DNA from: Alteromonadaceae bacterium M269
GTDB taxonomy: Bacteria > Pseudomonadota > Gammaproteobacteria > Enterobacterales > Alteromonadaceae
DNA: 64,000 nucleotides
Assembly: GCA_004353515.1 (NCBI GenBank)
Contig: SMNZ01000003.1
Coordinates: 248,001-312,000, forward strand
Reading direction: 5' to 3'
The position numbers and the translations under genes are program-made. Within the stretch, counting starts at the first letter, position 1; every line of letters starts with the position of its first letter. A model generated the notes under the pieces. The model ran no database searches. It worked only from the letters and a program-made list of their open reading frames with translations, and was not told where the DNA came from. Shown one piece after another: positions 48,746 through 58,571 of this stretch.

Positions 48746-49801
48746 ATGTCAAAAAAAATCGGTCTATCTCCACTTTGGATAGCTGTTTTTCTGCTTGCAG
48801 GCTTACTGGCCTACATTTACTACCCTCAATCTGCGGTCCAAGAACAACGCAGAGTCAATGCGACACCAGTTGTTGTTCATACTGCTGCTGTTGAAGAGTT
48901 TGAATTGGTTATTGAAGGTTTGGGAACCGCCAGAGCAAACGAAGCCTTAATGATTACCGCGCAAGAATCTGAGTTTGTACAAAGTGTTGCGTTTAATGAT
49001 GGCGACGTAGTCGAAAAAGGTCAGTTATTAGTTCAGCTAAACGACAGAGAAGAATTAGCGCGATTGAAGGAAGTTGAAGTTAACTTACAAGAAGCTAATA
49101 GACAGCTTGACCGTATTGCTAACTTAGCGAAGGAAAATGCGGCATCCGCACAATTGCTTGATGAACAGGAAGCTCGTGTTAAGAGCTTGGCGGCGCAGAA
49201 AGAAGTTATCAGAGCGCAAATGGAAAACCTCCAGGTAAGAGCGCCCTTCTCGGGCAGATTAGGCCGTAGAGAGGTCAGTATTGGTGCATTGATTAGACCG
49301 GGTGACACCATCACTACTCTTGATGATGTTCATGTGATTAAAGTCGATTTCAATTTATCTGAAGCGAACTTACCTAGTGTTAATGAAGGGCAGCTAGTGG
49401 TTGCTACTTCTGTTGCTTACCCAGGCGAAACGTTTAGAGGAACGATCAGCAGTGTCGACTCACGTGTTGATCCTACAACGCGAGCAATTCAAGTCAGAGC
49501 CGATATTGATAACCCAGACTTTAAGCTAAGACCTGGCATGTTGTTGACCGTTAATGTGCAAGAGCGTTTGTTGAATACTTTGGTTCTTCCAGAAAAAGCG
49601 GTTATTCCTATCGAAGATAAACATTTTGTTTTTGTTGTTGGTGCGGACAATGTTGCGTCACAAAAAGAGATTGAAGTTGGCCATAGAAAACCTGGGTTGG
49701 TTGAAATTGTCTCTGGTATTCGAGAGGGTGAAAAAGTCGTCGTTGAAGGTACAATGCGATTGCGTGAAGGCAGCACAGTTAGGGTCTTGGAGGGAGTATG
49801 A
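48746..49801 (+). CDS. RND efflux periplasmic adaptor subunit
   Basis: A 351-residue membrane-fusion protein: N-terminal membrane anchor (LWIAVFLLAGLLAYIYY), lipoyl-like halves around a coiled-coil hairpin (about residues 95-150), then beta-barrel and membrane-proximal parts (RAPFSGRLGRREVSIGALIRPGD). It links an RND pump to an outer-membrane channel in a tripartite efflux system. The stop codon overlaps the pump start (ATGA at 49798-49801), so both are translated together. No repressor gene is next to it. Confidence 0.94.
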   Translation: MSKKIGLSPLWIAVFLLAGLLAYIYYPQSAVQEQRRVNATPVVVHTAAVEEFELVIEGLGTARANEALMITAQESEFVQSVAFNDGDVVEKGQLLVQLNDREELARLKEVEVNLQEANRQLDRIANLAKENAASAQLLDEQEARVKSLAAQKEVIRAQMENLQVRAPFSGRLGRREVSIGALIRPGDTITTLDDVHVIKVDFNLSEANLPSVNEGQLVVATSVAYPGETFRGTISSVDSRVDPTTRAIQVRADIDNPDFKLRPGMLLTVNVQERLLNTLVLPEKAVIPIEDKHFVFVVGADNVASQKEIEVGHRKPGLVEIVSGIREGEKVVVEGTMRLREGSTVRVLEGV

Positions 49802-52800
49802 TCTTATCTGATATTTCGGTTAAGCGACCGGTCTTTGCCACTGTTGTTAACTTATTACTCGTTGTTTTTGGGATTGTAGCTATCAGCTTACTTTCACTAC
49901 GAGAGTATCCAGATATTGATCCCCCGATCGTTTCTATCAATACCAATTATCCTGGTGCGTCTGCGTCGATTGTTGAGTCTCGTATTACCCAGCTCATTGA
50001 AGATCGTATTAGTGGTATCGCGGGTATTAAAAATGTGACTTCTAGCAGTCGTAACGGTCGTTCATCGGTGAGTATCGAATTTGAATTGAGTCGTGATATC
50101 GATGCGGCTTCAAATGATGTGCGTGAACGTGTAAGTCGAGTTTTAGGACAATTACCTGAACAGGCTGATCCGCCGGAAGTTTTTAAATCAGATTCTGATG
50201 AAGACGTTATTGTTTGGTACAACCTACGCAGTGACAACTTATCTGTTATGGAGTTAACAGATTACGCAGACCGTTTCCTTGTTGACCGATTATCGATTGC
50301 TAATGGTGTAGCTCGTGTTCGTATCGGCGGTGGTCGTGAATATGCCATGAAGGTTTGGCTTGATCGAAATGCGATGGCTGCACGTGATATCACAGTTGCT
50401 GACATTGAGCGTGTTATCCGTTCAGAAAATGTCGAGTTACCTGCCGGTGAGGTGCAATCATCTGATCGTGATTTTGAGGTGCGCGTTGCGAGAACCTTCC
50501 TTAAGCCAGAAGACTTTGCTGAATTAACCATTAAACAAGGTTTGGATGGTTATCTGGTTAAGCTAGGTGAAGTCGCACATGTTGAGCTTGGCGCCGCCGA
50601 CGACGAAACAGAATTCCGTGGTGATGGCGTTAACATGATTGGTTTGGGGATTGTTAAACAATCTAAAGCTAACACTCTGGAAGTAGCTCGTGCAGCGAAA
50701 GAAGCAATCAGACAGATAGAAGAAACGTTACCTGAAAATATCTTTATAGTGCCTAGCTATGACTCATCTGTTTTCATCGAGGAGTCTATCAACGAAGTTT
50801 ATAACACCTTAGGCATTGCCATGTTTATGGTGGTTGTTGTTATCTATTTGTTCCTTGGGAATGTGAGAGCGACGCTTATTCCAGCGGTTACTGTTCCGGT
50901 TTCCTTGGTTGCTGCCTTTACAGTGATGTATGGGCTAGGCTTCTCTATTAACTTGTTAACACTACTCGCGTTGGTTTTGGCTATCGGGCTGGTGGTTGAT
51001 GATGCCATAGTGGTCTTAGAAAACATTTCGAGACGTATCGAAATGGGTGAAGCGCCGTTATTGGCTGCGTATCGCGGTGCGAGAGAAGTTGGCTTTGCGG
51101 TTATTGCAACTACCTTGGTTTTGATTGCTGTGTTCTTACCTCTAGTTTTCTTACAAGGAAATATTGGACGATTATTTACAGAGTTTGCTATAGCGATAGC
51201 CGCAGCTGTGGCGTTTTCAAGTGTTACAGCGTTGTCTCTATCGCCTATGTTGGCTTCTACTATCCTAAAGAAACGCGAGCGCGGCTCTGGGTTCGGTAAG
51301 TGGGTCGATACACAGTTCGGTAAATTGGAACACGCCTACTATGAAACACTCGATAAGACGATTCACCAACCTGTACTGACGTTTATTTTGGTTGTTGGTA
51401 GTGTTGTTGCGTTATTGGGTTTAATGAAGCAGGTACCGAGTGAGTTTGTACCTCGTGAAGATAGAGGTAATTTCTTTGTCTCTGTTCAAGCGGCTGAAGG
51501 CGCAAGTTTTGAGAGTAATGCCGCTAACCTGAAGAAGATCGAAGATATTCTTTTGCCTTATTTGGAAACGGGCGAAATGAAGCGCGTAATCGTTCGTACG
51601 CCTGGTTTTGGTGGGACGGCTGGTGTTGCCGTTGTCGGTGCGGCTGACTGGAAAGATCGTCAACGCTCGACTTTTGATTTGATGGGTGAAGTGAGCGGTA
51701 AGCTTGCTCAAATACCTGATGTTCGCGCTTTTGCCATTATGAGAAGCAGCTTAGGTGGTCGAGGATTAGGCCGACCTGTTCAGTTTGTTTTGCAAGGTAA
51801 CACATACGAAGAACTGGTCCGTTATCGTAATATCCTGATGAACAAAGCTGCGGAAAACCCCAATTTGGTGAGATTGGATTCTGATTACAAAGAAACCTTA
51901 CCACAGCTTTTGATTAATATTGATCGTGATAGGGCGGCTGATTTAGGTGTTTCAATTGGTGACATTGGCAGCACACTTGAAACTATGTTGGGGCAACGTC
52001 GTGTATCGACTTACCTCGATCGAGGTCAAGAATACGATGTGATCATGGAAGGTAAAGACGAAGATTTCCGCAGTCCACAAAGTATCGACAACTTGTATGT
52101 GCGTTCACAAAGAAGTGGTCAGCTGATCCCACTTAGTAACTTGTTGACTGTCAGTGAACAAGCCACTTCTGCCACTCTAAATCGTTATAATCGTATGCGT
52201 AGTATCACTATCAGCGCTAACCTGGCGCCAGGTTATGCACTTGGAGATGCGTTAGAGTATTTACGTGATATAGCTCGTACGGAGCTGCCAGATGAAGTTT
52301 CTATCGACTATAAAGGTGAATCTCAGCTTTATCAGGAGTCTGGTAATTCAGTTCTATTTATCTTTGCGTTGGCGCTGGCAATTACTTACTTGATACTCGC
52401 GGCACAATTCGAAAGCTTTGTGCATCCTTGGATCATCATGTTGACGGTTCCATTGGCACTTGTTGGTGCCTTTATCGGCTTATATTTTGCAGATATGTCG
52501 ATGAATATCTACAGCCAAATAGGGCTTGTGATGTTGATTGGGTTAGCCGCCAAGAACGGTATCTTGATTGTTGAGTTTGCAAACCAGCTACGCGATGCCG
52601 GTTATGAGTTTGAGATTGCATTAAGGCGAGCAGCTGCACTTCGTTTGCGTCCTATCGTAATGACTGGTTTTACGACAGTCTTCAGTGCTTTACCTCTTGT
52701 TTTAGCATCGGGACCTGGCTCTGAAAGTCGAGCTGTTATCGGTATGGTTATATTTGCGGGTGTGAGTATTTCTGCCTTTATGACGTTATTTGTTGTCCCT

Positions 52801-52908
52801 ACGGCATACAACTGGCTTGCTAAGAATACGGGTTCACCACTTGAACTTGAGCATAAACTTAAGAATCTCGAGGAAGAAACACCTTATCAAAAAGGTGAAA
52901 TTCACTAG
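49798..52908 (+). CDS. RND efflux pump, HAE1 family inner-membrane permease
   Basis: A 1036-residue permease with 12 membrane segments and two large periplasmic loops. It starts MILSDISVKRPVFATVVNLL, and the fourth segment carries the proton-relay Asp pair (LVVDDAIVVLENI). Conserved RND parts include FITLF-like motifs in segment 5 and GLAAKNGILIVEFANQLRD near segment 10. It exports small molecules using the proton gradient; the substrate is unknown. It works with the adaptor encoded just before it and probably with TolC (10.2-11.5 kb). Confidence 0.96.
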   Translation: MILSDISVKRPVFATVVNLLLVVFGIVAISLLSLREYPDIDPPIVSINTNYPGASASIVESRITQLIEDRISGIAGIKNVTSSSRNGRSSVSIEFELSRDIDAASNDVRERVSRVLGQLPEQADPPEVFKSDSDEDVIVWYNLRSDNLSVMELTDYADRFLVDRLSIANGVARVRIGGGREYAMKVWLDRNAMAARDITVADIERVIRSENVELPAGEVQSSDRDFEVRVARTFLKPEDFAELTIKQGLDGYLVKLGEVAHVELGAADDETEFRGDGVNMIGLGIVKQSKANTLEVARAAKEAIRQIEETLPENIFIVPSYDSSVFIEESINEVYNTLGIAMFMVVVVIYLFLGNVRATLIPAVTVPVSLVAAFTVMYGLGFSINLLTLLALVLAIGLVVDDAIVVLENISRRIEMGEAPLLAAYRGAREVGFAVIATTLVLIAVFLPLVFLQGNIGRLFTEFAIAIAAAVAFSSVTALSLSPMLASTILKKRERGSGFGKWVDTQFGKLEHAYYETLDKTIHQPVLTFILVVGSVVALLGLMKQVPSEFVPREDRGNFFVSVQAAEGASFESNAANLKKIEDILLPYLETGEMKRVIVRTPGFGGTAGVAVVGAADWKDRQRSTFDLMGEVSGKLAQIPDVRAFAIMRSSLGGRGLGRPVQFVLQGNTYEELVRYRNILMNKAAENPNLVRLDSDYKETLPQLLINIDRDRAADLGVSIGDIGSTLETMLGQRRVSTYLDRGQEYDVIMEGKDEDFRSPQSIDNLYVRSQRSGQLIPLSNLLTVSEQATSATLNRYNRMRSITISANLAPGYALGDALEYLRDIARTELPDEVSIDYKGESQLYQESGNSVLFIFALALAITYLILAAQFESFVHPWIIMLTVPLALVGAFIGLYFADMSMNIYSQIGLVMLIGLAAKNGILIVEFANQLRDAGYEFEIALRRAAALRLRPIVMTGFTTVFSALPLVLASGPGSESRAVIGMVIFAGVSISAFMTLFVVPTAYNWLAKNTGSPLELEHKLKNLEEETPYQKGEIH

Positions 52909-52923
52909 CTCTGTATATAGTTT

Positions 52924-52952
52924 AAAAAGGCGCTCAATGAGCGCCTTTTTTT
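52924..52952. terminator. Bidirectional terminator, RND pump / TonB receptor
   Basis: AAAAAGGCGCTC-AATG-AGCGCCTTTTTTT... stem with flanking A and T tracts between convergent genes. Confidence 0.9.
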
Positions 52953-52981
52953 GTTCTTTGAATTTTCTATTTAACGATTCT

Positions 52982-55900
52982 CTAGAATCGGTAAGTCGCG
53001 TTTAAGAAGAGAGTACGGCCCAACTGATCGTAACCAGAAGAAGTTACTCGGTTAGCACGGTTTGAACCTGCCGTGCTGTTAACCCGTGGTGGTTCTCTGT
53101 CGAAAACATTGTTAATGCCTAAAGTGACATCGTAGCTATCTTGGACGTAGGTTATTGAAGTATCCCAATAAGCGGTACCCCCTGCATCACAGATAGGTTG
53201 TGTTGGTGTTCCACCTATTTCATCGTTAGGTGTAAAAACATCACAAAGTGCATTAACGCGCGTCACATCATTAGCGCCAGTGCCAGAGAAAGTTCTAAAG
53301 ACAGTTAACCAACGCCAATTACCACTGGTGACGTTTAACGTACTGGTGAGTCTATGCTCAGGTGTACCGAAGTCATCGAGTAGATCTTCCGCAGGTTCGC
53401 CATCAAAGATGGTTAGTTCTCTTTCTGTTTGTAGGGTGTATTGCAATGACCACTGCCAATCAAAGCTTGAGCCAAAGGCTTCGAGGTTTGAGGCTAGTAA
53501 GGAGTTGAAATCAACACCCTTAGAGGTTTCTTCACCAATGTTGATGAAAGAGGCGTCAACAAAGTTCGGGAAGTTAAAAGCGGGTGCTCGGCTACCGTCA
53601 CGTGTGATCCTTGGGCAGAATGGGCTAGCGAGTCCAGGTGCATCGTTAAAGCATCGCGTTAGAATAGTTGCAGCATCAATTGAGCGGATTGTATCTTCAA
53701 CTTCGAGGCTGAAATAAGTAACGCCTAAATCCAATCTGTAATCACCAAGTTCCGGTGACCATTTAATCGAAGCAGTAATGTTATCTGATGTCTCTGGACG
53801 CAGTTCATCTGCATTACCACCAACCCGGACAGGGATAGTCGGAACGCCTGATGTACCGATAAGAGTAAAGTCAGCACCTTGCGCGGTACAGTTATCTAAG
53901 ACAACCTGAGAGCGAGTTTCTCGTGACGGATCATAAACACCATCGTTGAGAACTTCTTCTGGAACAGCACAAGGGTCACTGCCACCGCTGGTGCCGCCGA
54001 ATTGATCAGCTAAGAATTGTTCACGCAGGTTCGGTGCTCGGAAAGATGTACCGAAAGACGCGCTGAGTAACCATTTATCATTGGGTTCCCAAGTTAAGCG
54101 GAAACGCTGGGTAACCTCGCTACCGAAATTAGATTCATCGGTATAACGCAATGCTGCTTGAAGCTCCAACAGTTTGGCCCAATCTTTGTCGACCAAGAAG
54201 GGAAGCGATATCTCCGCGAATGCGTCGGTAACATCGCGAGAGCCGTTAGTTGCTCCCTCAGTCAATGGGTTTTCCGCGGCGATTAGTCCGGTACTGCCTA
54301 AGACTTCTGCTTCAGACTGTATTCTATCTCTGCGATATTCCAAACCAAATGCCGTTGCTGCAGTTCCACCGTTACCAAACTCAAATAAATCACCGTTAGC
54401 AACGGCTGATATCAATGTTTGTTCTACCGTCGTTGTATTCAATCGAGTTGCTACCAAGAAGTCTCTCTCGGCTTGGGTTGCGAATGTACCGCCGCCAAAT
54501 GAGCCGCCGGTGAAGATAGAAGGAGCGAAGAAATTAATCGGAACACACGGATTTGGTGTGATGAAGCCTATTTCGTTGGGGCCGGGGCTAATACCACAAA
54601 TTGTGTTGCCATCTGCATCAAGACGCAGAGTTCCTAACGCTAGCGATAGGTTGGTTTCATTAATAACGGGCTGATCTTGTTCGCCTACGCCTCGATCGTA
54701 GGAAGCGAAGACTTCATAGGACCAATAGTTATCCTGTGCCCACTTTCCGGTGAAGTCACCTCTCAAACCGCCCACAACCCGAATGTGATTGAGTTCAACG
54801 TCACGTTCCTGCGGAACATCTTCCAGTGTGACGATATTAGAAACGTTGTTAGGGAAGGGATTAAGCGGGTTATCAAAGAGTTGTAGTGATCCGTCGGGGT
54901 TCACAAGTAAGTTTCCATTAGCATCTTCTTGCGGTATCAGCGCAGGAATAGTCGGGAATATCTGCTCGTTAGAGGCACGGTTGGTTAAGTGACGGTGGAA
55001 GAAGTAGGTTTCATAGAATATCTCTTCATTTCCACCCCACCATTCGGGTTTGTAATCACCGTTAGCAACAATAGTGAAGCGAGTTACCGGTTGGACAAGG
55101 TCCGCTTGTAATCTGTCAATACCGTCATTGTGAAGCTGTGAATAGGTATAGCGGGCACGTTGGGTATCACCGAGAATATTCACAAAGGGAATATTAGGAA
55201 CAGGCAAATTAAGCGCTGAGCTAAAATTAGGGACGCCTATGTCCGTTTGTCCCGGTGTGTAGTAACTGAAAATGTCGAGAGGATTACTGCCAGGATCACT
55301 GACATCCAGTATAACGTTATCGAAGAATCGGCTGCGACAAGCATCAAAAATATTGCCTTGTTCATCACGGGCAATAAAGCTCAAACATTCTGCTCTGTCG
55401 CCAACAGCAACACGCTCACGCTCAAAATAATTCATCGAGAAAACAAAGCTAGCTTTGTCTCCTTCAAAGCCAGTTAAGAAACTGATTTGTTTGGTTTCTC
55501 CGCCATCTTCTTCTGGCACTGAAATACTGGCGGAGATCTCGGCTCCGTCACTACCGTCTTTGAGAATAACATTAATAACACCAGCTACGGCATCGGCGCC
55601 ATAAATTGATGAAGCGCCCTCTGTGATTACCTCTATGCGCTCAACGGCGTTCAGTGGTAACAGCGACAAATCCGGTTGAGAAGGTGCGCCACGCACACCT
55701 GAGGAACCTAGGCGCTTACTATTAATGAGTATCAGGGTTCTTTCTGGGCCTAACCCTCTCAAACCAATATTAGCAGAACCAACACCACCGCTTGGTGGTG
55801 GTTCAGACGCGTTTGAGTTACCTGAGTTACTGTTAAAGGTTGCGTCGAACTGTTGCCCATTGGCAACCGACGTACGCGATAGTAGCTCGGCTACTGTGGT

Positions 55901-56119
55901 GACACCTGATTTTACGGCGGTGTCTATATCTAATACTTGTACTGGGGCGGCTTCTGAGAACTCTGCTCTCTTAAGGCGAGAGCCGGTGACAGCAATTCTT
56001 TCAACGGGTTCTGAAGCTTCTTGTTCTTGTGCGAAAGCGGGGAGGGTATATGCTCCCATCACGATTTGACCAATTAGCGCGAGTTTTACTGCTTTTGAAA
56101 TGTTGTTATGTGTAAACAT
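52982..56119 (-). CDS. TonB-dependent outer-membrane receptor
   Basis: A 1045-residue receptor from ATG 56119 (MFTHNNISKAVK), preferred for its AGGT ribosome site and proper signal peptide (ending LPAFAQE); the frame runs 13 codons further. A plug domain (VERIAVTGSRLKRAEFSEAAPVQ, later GLGPERTLILINSKRLG and EVITEGASSIYGADAVAGVINVIL) precedes a 22-strand barrel ending in the outer-membrane signature ATYRF. The large class with this plug imports oligosaccharides, peptides or other nutrients; the ligand cannot be named. No partner transporter is adjacent. Confidence 0.94.
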   Translation of the reverse strand: MFTHNNISKAVKLALIGQIVMGAYTLPAFAQEQEASEPVERIAVTGSRLKRAEFSEAAPVQVLDIDTAVKSGVTTVAELLSRTSVANGQQFDATFNSNSGNSNASEPPPSGGVGSANIGLRGLGPERTLILINSKRLGSSGVRGAPSQPDLSLLPLNAVERIEVITEGASSIYGADAVAGVINVILKDGSDGAEISASISVPEEDGGETKQISFLTGFEGDKASFVFSMNYFERERVAVGDRAECLSFIARDEQGNIFDACRSRFFDNVILDVSDPGSNPLDIFSYYTPGQTDIGVPNFSSALNLPVPNIPFVNILGDTQRARYTYSQLHNDGIDRLQADLVQPVTRFTIVANGDYKPEWWGGNEEIFYETYFFHRHLTNRASNEQIFPTIPALIPQEDANGNLLVNPDGSLQLFDNPLNPFPNNVSNIVTLEDVPQERDVELNHIRVVGGLRGDFTGKWAQDNYWSYEVFASYDRGVGEQDQPVINETNLSLALGTLRLDADGNTICGISPGPNEIGFITPNPCVPINFFAPSIFTGGSFGGGTFATQAERDFLVATRLNTTTVEQTLISAVANGDLFEFGNGGTAATAFGLEYRRDRIQSEAEVLGSTGLIAAENPLTEGATNGSRDVTDAFAEISLPFLVDKDWAKLLELQAALRYTDESNFGSEVTQRFRLTWEPNDKWLLSASFGTSFRAPNLREQFLADQFGGTSGGSDPCAVPEEVLNDGVYDPSRETRSQVVLDNCTAQGADFTLIGTSGVPTIPVRVGGNADELRPETSDNITASIKWSPELGDYRLDLGVTYFSLEVEDTIRSIDAATILTRCFNDAPGLASPFCPRITRDGSRAPAFNFPNFVDASFINIGEETSKGVDFNSLLASNLEAFGSSFDWQWSLQYTLQTERELTIFDGEPAEDLLDDFGTPEHRLTSTLNVTSGNWRWLTVFRTFSGTGANDVTRVNALCDVFTPNDEIGGTPTQPICDAGGTAYWDTSITYVQDSYDVTLGINNVFDREPPRVNSTAGSNRANRVTSSGYDQLGRTLFLNATYRF

Positions 56120-56579
56120 AGCTTTTACCTGTATTTCGTTTTTATAGTTGTCCGCCAACCCTGACTTGATAGTTTTTCTTGGCGGGCTGCGATGCCAAAA
56201 TTTTTTGGCATAAAAACAGTAGTAGGACTTTTATAAATTCGCGACTGAAGTGGCAAAAAATTGTCACATAAGTGTAACGAAATAAATTCATTCAAAATAA
56301 TAACTTAATGCACTTAGTGAATGTTTAGTGATGGTTTTCGTCAATTAATTGGCAGGTTGTGAAATGGATTGATGAAATAGATTGTTACTGATTGTCAGAT
56401 TTTGAAAGGGATGTGGCTAGCTTTAGGTGACTTTCGGAACTGTTAGAGCCTCAATCTTTATGGCTTGAAGTGACAACTAGTGAAGGGAGTCGTTAGGTTA
56501 TTATTGAGTAGCTTTTGGGTTTTCTTATATTCAAAATAAAAGGCGCCAATTGGCGCCTTCTAATTAATTGAAGTAACAA
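56120..56579 (-). promoter_or_regulatory. TonB-receptor leader with paired dyads
   Basis: 460 bases between rpoD and the receptor gene. Near the receptor lie two similar dyads: TGCCAAAATTTTTTGGCA (56193-56210) and GTGGCAAAAAATTGTCAC (56250-56267). On the minus strand, TTGCCA (within the second dyad) and TATAAA (56235-56230), 15 bases apart, are a possible -35/-10, so a regulator bound to this dyad would block the promoter. The rest, to the rpoD terminator at 56532-56559, has no gene. Confidence 0.4.
56532..56559 (-). terminator. Terminator of rpoD
   Basis: AAGGCGCCAATTGGCGCCTT is a perfect 20-base palindrome followed on the minus strand by TTATTTTGA, just downstream of the rpoD stop. Confidence 0.85.
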
Positions 56580-58412
56580 TTATTCATCTAAGAAGCTGCG
56601 TAATTGTTCTGAGCGACTTGGGTGTCTTAATTTACGCAAAGCTTTTGCTTCGATTTGACGTATACGTTCACGTGTTACATCAAACTGCTTACCTACTTCT
56701 TCCAAAGTGTGGTCAGTGTTCATGTCTATACCAAAGCGCATTCTAAGAACTTTTGCTTCTCTTGCTGTTAGACCTGCAAGTACTTCTTGCGTTGCACCTT
56801 TCAGACTGCCCCCCGTTGCTGACTCTAGAGGTTGTACAATAGTACTGTCCTCAATAAAGTCACCTAAGTGCGAATCTTCATCATCACCTATGGGAGTTTC
56901 CATAGAGATAGGCTCTTTAGCGATTTTTAGTACCTTACGGATCTTATCTTCAGGCATTAGCATGCGTTCTGATAACTCTTCAGGTGTTGGCTCGCGACCC
57001 ATTTCCTGCAGCATTTGACGAGAGATACGGTTCAACTTGTTGATCGTTTCAATCATATGCACAGGTATACGGATTGTACGTGCCTGGTCAGCGATAGAGC
57101 GTGTAATTGCCTGTCGAATCCACCACGTTGCATAAGTTGAGAACTTGTATCCACGACGGTATTCGAACTTATCAACCGCTTTCATCAGACCGATGTTACC
57201 TTCCTGAATCAAATCCAAGAATTGTAGGCCACGGTTAGTGTATTTCTTCGCAATAGAGATAACCAAACGTAGGTTAGCTTCAACCATTTCTTTCTTCGCT
57301 CGGCGAGCTTTCGCTTCACCGATAGACATACTGCGGTTGATTTCTTTGATTGCAGCAATGTTTAAGCCTGTTTCGTCTTCTAATTGATTCATTTTTGAGA
57401 CGCTACGTTCTAGCTCTTCTTTGTGTACTAGAACATCTGCAATGTAAGGCTTATCTGATGTGAATAGCTCTTGTAGCCACTCTGATTTATCTTCTTTTGA
57501 CGCGAAGCTAGTAATGAAATCTTTCTTCGGCATCTTAGCTTGAACAACACAATGCTTCATGATCAAACGCTCTTGAATACGAACGCGATCCATCATGCCT
57601 CGCATGTTTTTAACCATGCGATCAAACTGCTTAGGCACTAAACGGAATTCTTTGAAAACTTCGCTTAAGCTGTTGATTTCAGCTTTAGAATCTTGGTGTT
57701 CACGACCTTTAGTCGTAATTATCTCACGAGTCTTATTATACTGTTCACGAAGCAATTCGAACTTTTCACGAGCAAGTTCAGGATCTGGACCTGACTCTTC
57801 CTCTTCGTCATCTTCATCGCCTTCGCTGTCGTCATCTTCGTCTTCCAACTCTTCTTTTGACAGCTCAGAGCCAATATGAGTAGCTGTAGGTGCAACATCT
57901 TCTTCATTTGGATCGATAAAGCCGATAATGATGTCACTCAAGCGGATTTCTTCCGCTTCGTATAGATCCCATTGATCAAGCAAATAGGTGATGGCTTCAG
58001 GGTATTCGGCAACAGCACACTGAACTTGGTTAATACCTTCTTCAATACGCTTAGCGATTTCTATTTCGCCTTCGCGAGTCAGTAGTTCTACTGTTCCCAT
58101 TTCACGCATATACATGCGCACTGGATCTGTTGTTCTTCCTATTTCACTCTCAACGGTGGCAAGTGCCTGAGCGGCTGCTTCAGCAACTTCCTCATCGGTC
58201 GTTGTTTCTTGCATCATCAATTCATCGCTATCAGGTGCGTTTTCAAACACCTGGATACCCATGTCATTGATCATTCGGATAATATCTTCAATCTGATCTG
58301 AGTCTACAATATCTTCAGGAAGGTGATCATTTACTTCAGCGAAGGTAAGGAAACCTTGCTCTTTACCTTTGATAATAAGGAGCTTGATCTGAGACTGCTT
58401 ACTTGCAACCAT
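56580..58412 (-). CDS. rpoD: RNA polymerase sigma-70 factor
   Basis: A 610-residue housekeeping sigma factor, close to E. coli RpoD (613). The N-terminal region 1.1 ([34 protein letters not shown]) and the acidic non-conserved insert ([14 protein letters not shown]) are present. Regions 2 ([37 protein letters not shown]), 3 and 4 ([31 protein letters not shown]) follow. It directs transcription of most genes. It sits after dnaG, with a 159-base gap, in the usual rpsU-dnaG-rpoD order. Confidence 0.99.
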   Translation of the reverse strand: MVASKQSQIKLLIIKGKEQGFLTFAEVNDHLPEDIVDSDQIEDIIRMINDMGIQVFENAPDSDELMMQETTTDEEVAEAAAQALATVESEIGRTTDPVRMYMREMGTVELLTREGEIEIAKRIEEGINQVQCAVAEYPEAITYLLDQWDLYEAEEIRLSDIIIGFIDPNEEDVAPTATHIGSELSKEELEDEDDDSEGDEDDEEEESGPDPELAREKFELLREQYNKTREIITTKGREHQDSKAEINSLSEVFKEFRLVPKQFDRMVKNMRGMMDRVRIQERLIMKHCVVQAKMPKKDFITSFASKEDKSEWLQELFTSDKPYIADVLVHKEELERSVSKMNQLEDETGLNIAAIKEINRSMSIGEAKARRAKKEMVEANLRLVISIAKKYTNRGLQFLDLIQEGNIGLMKAVDKFEYRRGYKFSTYATWWIRQAITRSIADQARTIRIPVHMIETINKLNRISRQMLQEMGREPTPEELSERMLMPEDKIRKVLKIAKEPISMETPIGDDEDSHLGDFIEDSTIVQPLESATGGSLKGATQEVLAGLTAREAKVLRMRFGIDMNTDHTLEEVGKQFDVTRERIRQIEAKALRKLRHPSRSEQLRSFLDE

Positions 58413-58571
58413 ATAGTTAATTCACTTCTCGACGTCGATTAAAATTCACGGCTTTGCTAAGCGCGAGGGAATTCCCCATTATAGCAGAATAACCGTCTAT
58501 TTCGCTAGTGGAATGTCGTTTAATCACTATGAATATCTGGTACTTTTAAACACAGATAGTGGTCATTGACG

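Noticed and set aside
53280-54674. Plus-strand ORFs of 145 and 166 codons opposite the TonB receptor.
   Set aside because: Ser/Pro-rich translations typical of antisense shadow frames; no ribosome site and no neighbour support.
56321-56336. A 14-base match to the end of the MITE-like element (TTTAGTGATGGTTT).
   Set aside because: The match stops after 14 bases and no partner inverted repeat or interior similarity is present, so chance is more likely.
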